The position numbers were made by a program, and so were the translations under genes. The notes under the pieces are model-generated. The model made no database searches, had not been told where the DNA came from, and saw only the letters and a program-made list of their open reading frames with translations. DNA of 26,674 nt. Origin: Thiobacillus sp. (GTDB lineage: Bacteria; Pseudomonadota; Gammaproteobacteria; Burkholderiales; Thiobacillaceae). The stretch lies in NCBI RefSeq assembly GCF_024708915.1, contig NZ_JANJXQ010000190.1, positions 1-26,674 of the forward strand, written 5' to 3'. This document shows, piece by piece, positions 23,161 to 26,674 of the stretch (position 1 is its first letter; the number at the start of each line of letters is the position of its first letter).

Positions 23161-23381
23161 CTTTTCTGGGCGTAGAAAAGCACAGGGCTTGGAAACCTTT
23201 GGAGAGGTGACCAAGCCCTTGGAGTGTGCACAAGCGGGACGCCTGTGCATGCACTATGTGTGAGCAGCAATGGATTGTCAAGTGAGCGGTGCTTGAGGCA
23301 CGAACTCGCCCTTTGATTCCCGTTCTGCGTTGCGCCCATTGCCGGGAAGCCGGCGATGTGGGCACGTCGCCACGTGGCGAC
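23161..23381. other. Hairpin-rich non-coding region upstream of the transposase
   Basis: Six stem-loops occur in about 220 bp: CTTTTCT/AGAAAAG (23161-23180); AGGGCTTGG/CCAAGCCCT with an inner ACCT/AGGT stem and AA/GA internal loop (23184-23219); TGCACA/TGTGCA (23227-23249); GTGC/GCAC (23289-23301); GCCCA-TT-GCCGG paired with CCGGC-GATG-TGGGC (23334-23363); and the perfect 16-bp palindrome GTCGCCACGTGGCGAC (23366-23381). This density is unusual. It could be a structured RNA leader, a small RNA, or a site recognised by the transposase. The last palindrome is 38 bp before the transposase start and could be an operator. Confidence 0.55.
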
Positions 23382-23419
23382 TGCCTGTGACTTCAACCTC
23401 ATTTGGAGGTGGAGTGCCA

Positions 23420-24493
23420 ATGGCGCAACCATTCAGCCAGTCCAAGGCATATAGGGATCTCACTTACGCGGCGATTGCAGATCTCACCGAGCATCAAGCA
23501 CGAGAAAAATTCACGTTATTACACTGGGGTAGCCTGACAACAATGCCTTGCCCGGAATGCGGGAAGGTTGATACGCATTATGTGCGTCGCCAACGTCACC
23601 AATGGCGCTGCAAGCACTGCGACAGGGTATTTAGTGCGACAACAGGCACTCCGTTCGCCAACCGCAAACTGCCGTTCAAGAAGCTACTGCTCCTGGTGTA
23701 TGAATTCATCTGCTCGCCCAAGGGATGTTCAGCCAATGCGCTTTGCGCAAGGCTCGGCACTACCTACCGGACGGCTTATCAGAATTTGTCCAAGCTTCGG
23801 GAGGTGTTGTATGAGCAGGCAGATTTAACCCCATTGTCCGGAACGGTACAGGTTGATGGAGGACACTTCTGTGGCAAACCGCGCCGGCCACGTAAACGCA
23901 CCCAAGCTACTTCAGCCATCATCAACAACAAACTGAGGAACAGAAAGGCTGGCATGGTTCCGAATCACTCCCCCATCGAGTCGTGGAACCGGGAGAAGCT
24001 CAAGAAACGGCGAATCGTGCTAGTTCTACGGCAGCTGTCACAAACTCGTGGGCAAGGGGCTGTAAGAACGATCGCAAGAGTGATCATGGCTGAAGATGCC
24101 AGGCATGCCGTACCCGTTATCAAGAAGTACGTTGCTCCGGGAACCCTTATCCAGTCTGATGACGGACATGCCTACACAAGGCTAATCGCGTGGTATGACC
24201 ATGAGTCGGTGCGTCACTCGGTCGAATACGCGACCGATAGCGGCGTCAATAACAACCAGGCTGAGTCGTATTTCGGTCGGATGCGACGGGCAGAGTATGG
24301 AACCTACCATGGGATGCGCCCGCAATACTTGGCCTTCTACGCGAGTGAGATAGCTTGGCGCGAGGACACTAGGCGTCAATCGCTCGCACAGAAATTCGAA
24401 GGCTTACTCACCAAGATGTTCCGCTGCGGGTTATCCAAGGCTTGGCGTGGGTATTTCCAAGGCCATAGGCTGGGATTCGAGTACCTCGGCTAA
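23420..24493 (+). CDS. IS1595-like (ISXO2-type) DDE transposase
   Basis: A 357-residue transposase. An N-terminal zinc ribbon has CPEC (44-47) and CKHC (64-67) followed by the typical FSATTGTPFANRKLP. A helix-turn-helix region comes next, then the catalytic domain: VDGGHFCGK (D146), IQSDDGHAY (D247/D248) and VNNNQAESYFGRMRR (E282). This is the IS1595-family pattern, in which a strand-rich ISXO2-like nuclease moves DNA and leaves 8-bp duplications. The ATG at 23420 has GGAGGTGGAG upstream. All catalytic residues are present, so it may be active. The stop is directly adjacent to the convergent passenger gene. Confidence 0.9.
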   Translation: MAQPFSQSKAYRDLTYAAIADLTEHQAREKFTLLHWGSLTTMPCPECGKVDTHYVRRQRHQWRCKHCDRVFSATTGTPFANRKLPFKKLLLLVYEFICSPKGCSANALCARLGTTYRTAYQNLSKLREVLYEQADLTPLSGTVQVDGGHFCGKPRRPRKRTQATSAIINNKLRNRKAGMVPNHSPIESWNREKLKKRRIVLVLRQLSQTRGQGAVRTIARVIMAEDARHAVPVIKKYVAPGTLIQSDDGHAYTRLIAWYDHESVRHSVEYATDSGVNNNQAESYFGRMRRAEYGTYHGMRPQYLAFYASEIAWREDTRRQSLAQKFEGLLTKMFRCGLSKAWRGYFQGHRLGFEYLG

Positions 24494-24988
24494 TCAACCC
24501 AAATAGTCATCCGCAAGGCTCCATATTCCTTCCTTGTTGGAGGACGGATCATGGTGCCTTTTAAGCTTTCCCTCAGAGAACAGTGTCTTGAGACGCGTGT
24601 GGAGCGATTTGTGGAGGGCGGCCCGACTTCCAACTGAAGCGTTCAGATCGCCGTGCCTCGCCTCAATGAAGGCACCAATCTCAGACATTCTTGCGGGGAC
24701 GCCTTCGCGCAGGCGCAAACAAAGTAATATTGATTTCGTCAATTCACCCCGTGGCAATTTGATCCTGACGTAGTGACTGCGTATTGGTTGAATATGCTCA
24801 ATTTGAATCTGGATCTCATGCAGGCCAAGGCTGCGGTCAATGGCTGCGAGGTCCTCTTCGAGCTTCGATAATTCTTCAATCAGCTGCTTCGCGGTGGCCA
24901 GCGCAGATCGTGTCTTCCTGATTTCTCCCGCGAGGCGAGCACGTTTATCGATTAGCCATTTGAGGGAGGAAGGAATTTTCGGGGTCAT
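24494..24988 (-). CDS. Transposon passenger gene: coiled-coil plus winged-helix-like protein
   Basis: A 164-residue protein. Residues about 10-55 form a charged coiled coil (RARLAGEIRKTRSALATAKQ, then EELSKLEEDLAAID). The C-terminal half reads as a winged helix (MSEIGAFIEARHGDLNASVGSRAALHKSLH, then EGKLKRHH as the wing). It lies between the transposase and the right inverted repeat, with stop codons of the two convergent genes directly abutting. That position suggests it belongs to the mobile element itself, perhaps as a DNA-binding accessory or regulator. No exact family is recognised. Confidence 0.65.
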   Translation of the reverse strand: MTPKIPSSLKWLIDKRARLAGEIRKTRSALATAKQLIEELSKLEEDLAAIDRSLGLHEIQIQIEHIQPIRSHYVRIKLPRGELTKSILLCLRLREGVPARMSEIGAFIEARHGDLNASVGSRAALHKSLHTRLKTLFSEGKLKRHHDPSSNKEGIWSLADDYLG

Positions 24989-25026
24989 GCCCCATATTCA
25001 ATCTCCCTCCTCGTTTTGCTTCAAGG

Positions 25027-25046
25027 GCAACAGGTAACAAATGGCG
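25027..25046. repeat. Right terminal inverted repeat of the island
   Basis: GCAACAGGTAACAAATGGCG is the reverse complement of the left end at 2405-2424 except for one base (A for G at 25037). It ends 38 bp beyond the passenger gene. Confidence 0.87.
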
Positions 25047-25054
25047 TCCACACC
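25047..25054. repeat. Right copy of 8-bp target-site duplication (TCCACACC)
   Basis: Identical to 2397-2404 and directly abutting the right inverted repeat. Eleven bp separate it from the alr stop codon. Confidence 0.85.
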
Positions 25055-25065
25055 GCGCTGCGCCT

Positions 25066-26133
25066 TTAATCCACCTCCAGCACCGGCACCCGCGCGGCCA
25101 GCGCGCACAGCAGTTCATAGCTGCTGGTGCCCGCGGCAGCTGCCACTGCATCCACCGGCAGCCCCTCCCCCCACAGCACCACCGGGCTGCCGACCCCGGC
25201 GTCGGTGCATTCGCTCAAATCCACGCACAGCATATCCATCGATACCCGCCCGAGCGTGCGGCTCATGCGGCCATCGACCAGCACCGGGGTGCCGGTAAGC
25301 GCATGGCGCGGATAGCCGTCGGCATAGCCGCAGGCCACCACGCCCACCCGCATGGCACGTTCGGCGCGGAACAGCTGACCATATCCCACCCCTTCGCCCG
25401 CCTGCAGGGTCTGCACGCTGATGATTTCCGACTGCAGGGTCATCGCCGGCCGCAGGCCCAGCTGCGCGGCTGACGCGTCGGCAAAAGGCGAAGCGCCATA
25501 CAGCATCAGCCCCGGCCTGGCCCATCCGCCCAGGGTCTCCGGGTAACGCAGCAGCGCCGCCGAATTGGCGCTGCTCCACGGCAGGCCGTGGCCGGCAATC
25601 TCGTGCAGAAAGGCTTGCAACTGCCAGTCAACGCCCGCCGCCTCATCCGCCTGGGCAAAGTGGGTCATCAGCGCGACGCCGGCCACGCCGGGCAAACTCC
25701 GCGCCCGCGCGACGACGGCAGCATGCTCGGCGAGCGGAAACCCCAGCCGGTGCATGCCGCTGTCGAACTTGAGAAAGACCTGAATCGGGCGGACGGGCGG
25801 TTGCCGCCGCAACCAGTCGAGCTGCCCGGCGTGGTGCAGCACCGGCCACAGATCCAGCTCGGCGCAGGGGGCGATTTCATCGGCGCCGAATATCCCCTCG
25901 AGCAGCAGAATAGGCTGCTCCACGCCCATCTGCCGCAGATTGGCGGCTTCTTCCAGCGTCAGCACCGCAAAGCCGTCGGCGGCCGCCAGTCCGCGGCGCG
26001 CACGCGATAGTCCGTGCCCGTAAGCGTTGGCCTTGACCACGGCAAACAGGCGCGCCGCCCCCGCGTAACTGCGCGCCACGCGCAGATTGTGCGCCATCGC
26101 ACCAATCGAAATCCGTGCCTGGATGGGACGCAT
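25066..26133 (-). CDS. alr: Alanine racemase
   Basis: A 355-residue PLP enzyme that interconverts L- and D-alanine for peptidoglycan synthesis. The PLP lysine lies in AVVKANAYGHG (K34). The second-domain catalytic tyrosine lies in GEGVGYGQLF, and the substrate-site segment RVSMDMLCVDLS is also present. Length is normal for Alr and the gene is intact. It follows dnaB on the same strand after 6 bp, a common betaproteobacterial arrangement. The transposon inserted just downstream of its stop without damaging it, though its original terminator context has changed. Confidence 0.95.
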   Translation of the reverse strand: MRPIQARISIGAMAHNLRVARSYAGAARLFAVVKANAYGHGLSRARRGLAAADGFAVLTLEEAANLRQMGVEQPILLLEGIFGADEIAPCAELDLWPVLHHAGQLDWLRRQPPVRPIQVFLKFDSGMHRLGFPLAEHAAVVARARSLPGVAGVALMTHFAQADEAAGVDWQLQAFLHEIAGHGLPWSSANSAALLRYPETLGGWARPGLMLYGASPFADASAAQLGLRPAMTLQSEIISVQTLQAGEGVGYGQLFRAERAMRVGVVACGYADGYPRHALTGTPVLVDGRMSRTLGRVSMDMLCVDLSECTDAGVGSPVVLWGEGLPVDAVAAAAGTSSYELLCALAARVPVLEVD

Positions 26134-26139
26134 CAGGGC

Positions 26140-26674
26140 TTAGTAGGCGCCGGGCTGCGCCAGCGATTCGAAACGCGTGTATTCGCCGATGAAGGCCAGC
26201 CTTACCGTGCCGATCGGGCCGTTACGCTGCTTGCTGATGATGATTTCGGCGGTGCCCTTGTCCTGCGTGTCGGGGTTGTAGACTTCGTCGCGGTAGATGA
26301 ACAGGATGACGTCGGCATCCTGTTCGATGGCGCCCGATTCGCGCAGGTCGGACATCACCGGGCGCTTGTTGGGGCGCTGCTCCAGCCCGCGGTTCAACTG
26401 CGACAGCGCGATCACCGGCACGTGCAATTCCTTCGCCAGCCCCTTCAGCGCGCGCGAGATTTCGGAGATTTCGGTGGCGCGGTTCTCGCCCCCGCCGCTG
26501 CCCGCCATCAGCTGCAGATAGTCGATCACGATGAGGCCGAGCTTGCCGCACTGGCGCATCAGCCGGCGCGCGCGCGCGCGCAGTTCCAGCACGTTGAGTC
26601 CGGGCGATTCGTCGATGAAGACCGGCGCCTCGTTGAGCTTGCCGAGCGCGTAGGTGAGGCGCTGCCAGTCGTCT
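26140..26674 (-). CDS. dnaB: Replicative DNA helicase DnaB, C-terminal part (start lies outside the window)
   Basis: The frame is open to the right edge, so only the C-terminal RecA-like motor domain is visible. Diagnostic segments are [10 protein letters not shown] (Walker B), [58 protein letters not shown] and IISKQRNGP. DnaB unwinds DNA ahead of the replication fork as a hexamer. The C-terminus is complete and is followed by alr after 6 bp. Confidence 0.96.
   Translation of the reverse strand, partial: DDWQRLTYALGKLNEAPVFIDESPGLNVLELRARARRLMRQCGKLGLIVIDYLQLMAGSGGGENRATEISEISRALKGLAKELHVPVIALSQLNRGLEQRPNKRPVMSDLRESGAIEQDADVILFIYRDEVYNPDTQDKGTAEIIISKQRNGPIGTVRLAFIGEYTRFESLAQPGAY

Larger units (their letters stand above)
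2405..25046. mobile_element. 22.6-kb composite-cargo transposon, IS1595-like, carrying defence genes
   Basis: The element is bounded by 20-bp inverted repeats (19/20 identity) and exact 8-bp direct repeats just outside them. Removing it rejoins the DUF4936 terminator to the 3' end of alr, giving a compact convergent junction. The only recombinase seen is the IS1595-like DDE transposase at the right end, with a passenger gene between it and the right repeat. IS1595 relatives are known to make 8-bp duplications and some carry passenger genes, but typical members are only a few kb, so this size is unusual. The cargo is less GC-rich than the flanks, most clearly at 11,000-18,400. No integrase, tRNA attachment site or conjugation gene was seen. 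I could not compare the inverted repeats with known IS1595 ends. Confidence 0.8.

Noticed and set aside
23150..23263. 37-codon frame after the GAGGAGG at the end of the 22840 gene
   Set aside because: The good ribosome site is tempting, but the frame runs through three hairpins and gives no recognisable protein. The RNA or DNA structure seems the better explanation.
22780..23420. A second, inner left end for a small IS1595 element
   Set aside because: I looked for CGCCATTTG-type sequence upstream of the transposase. The nearest resemblance (around 23333, CGCCCATTGCC) is weak and better explained as part of a hairpin stem.
2405..25046. Genomic island integrated by a tyrosine recombinase at a tRNA
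   Set aside because: No integrase or tRNA gene was seen; the ends have inverted repeats with a short target duplication, which fits a DDE transposon instead.
1..26674. CRISPR array
   Set aside because: No regularly spaced direct repeats were seen. The only tandem repeat noted is a two-copy 12-bp unit near 21792.

Overview
The window looks like a betaproteobacterial chromosome, probably Rhodocyclales-like (Thauera/Azoarcus type). This is inferred from the GC-rich core genes and their arrangement, not from a search. Core genes lie at both edges. On the left are the 3' end of nadB, ygfX, ygfZ and a DUF4936-type gene closed by a strong terminator. On the right are alr and the 3' part of dnaB, both on the minus strand.

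Everything between them (about 2405-25046) appears to be one 22.6-kb transposon. It has 20-bp terminal inverted repeats matching at 19 of 20 positions. They abut perfect 8-bp direct repeats (TCCACACC at 2397-2404 and 25047-25054). The only transposase present is IS1595-like (23420-24493), and that family is known for 8-bp target duplications. A coiled-coil/winged-helix passenger gene lies between the transposase and the right end. The element inserted just past the terminator of the DUF4936 gene and 11 bp beyond the alr stop codon.

The cargo is mostly defence-like. Reading from the left: (1) an LA2681-like HEPN protein gene (minus); (2) a complete Wadjet-type jetABCD operon (minus, 4230-10129), headed by a small winged-helix regulator gene whose promoter is overlaid by a perfect 18-bp inverted repeat; (3) a decayed XRE-type gene (plus); (4) a five-gene, end-to-end overlapping operon (plus, 11279-18388) encoding a SIS-HAD fusion, a phosphoribosyltransferase-like protein, an ORC/CDC6-like P-loop ATPase, a Rossmann/CARF-like protein and a PfkB-family kinase with a CPHC insert, preceded by a possible 40-aa coupled leader; (5) a convergent XRE-NADAR pair (minus); (6) a plus-strand run with a Zn-ribbon protein, a small protein, a metallophosphoesterase and the stump of a DEDDh-type exonuclease; (7) two unrecognised genes; (8) an unusually hairpin-rich non-coding stretch before the transposase.

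The best candidate for an undescribed system is item 4. Its enzyme set (sugar kinase, sugar-phosphate isomerase, phosphatase, PRPP-type transferase) plus an ATPase and a possible ligand sensor suggests synthesis or sensing of a phosphosugar or nucleotide-like molecule. An ADP-ribose-type hydrolase (NADAR) lies directly beside it. The function is inference; the gene architecture is directly visible.
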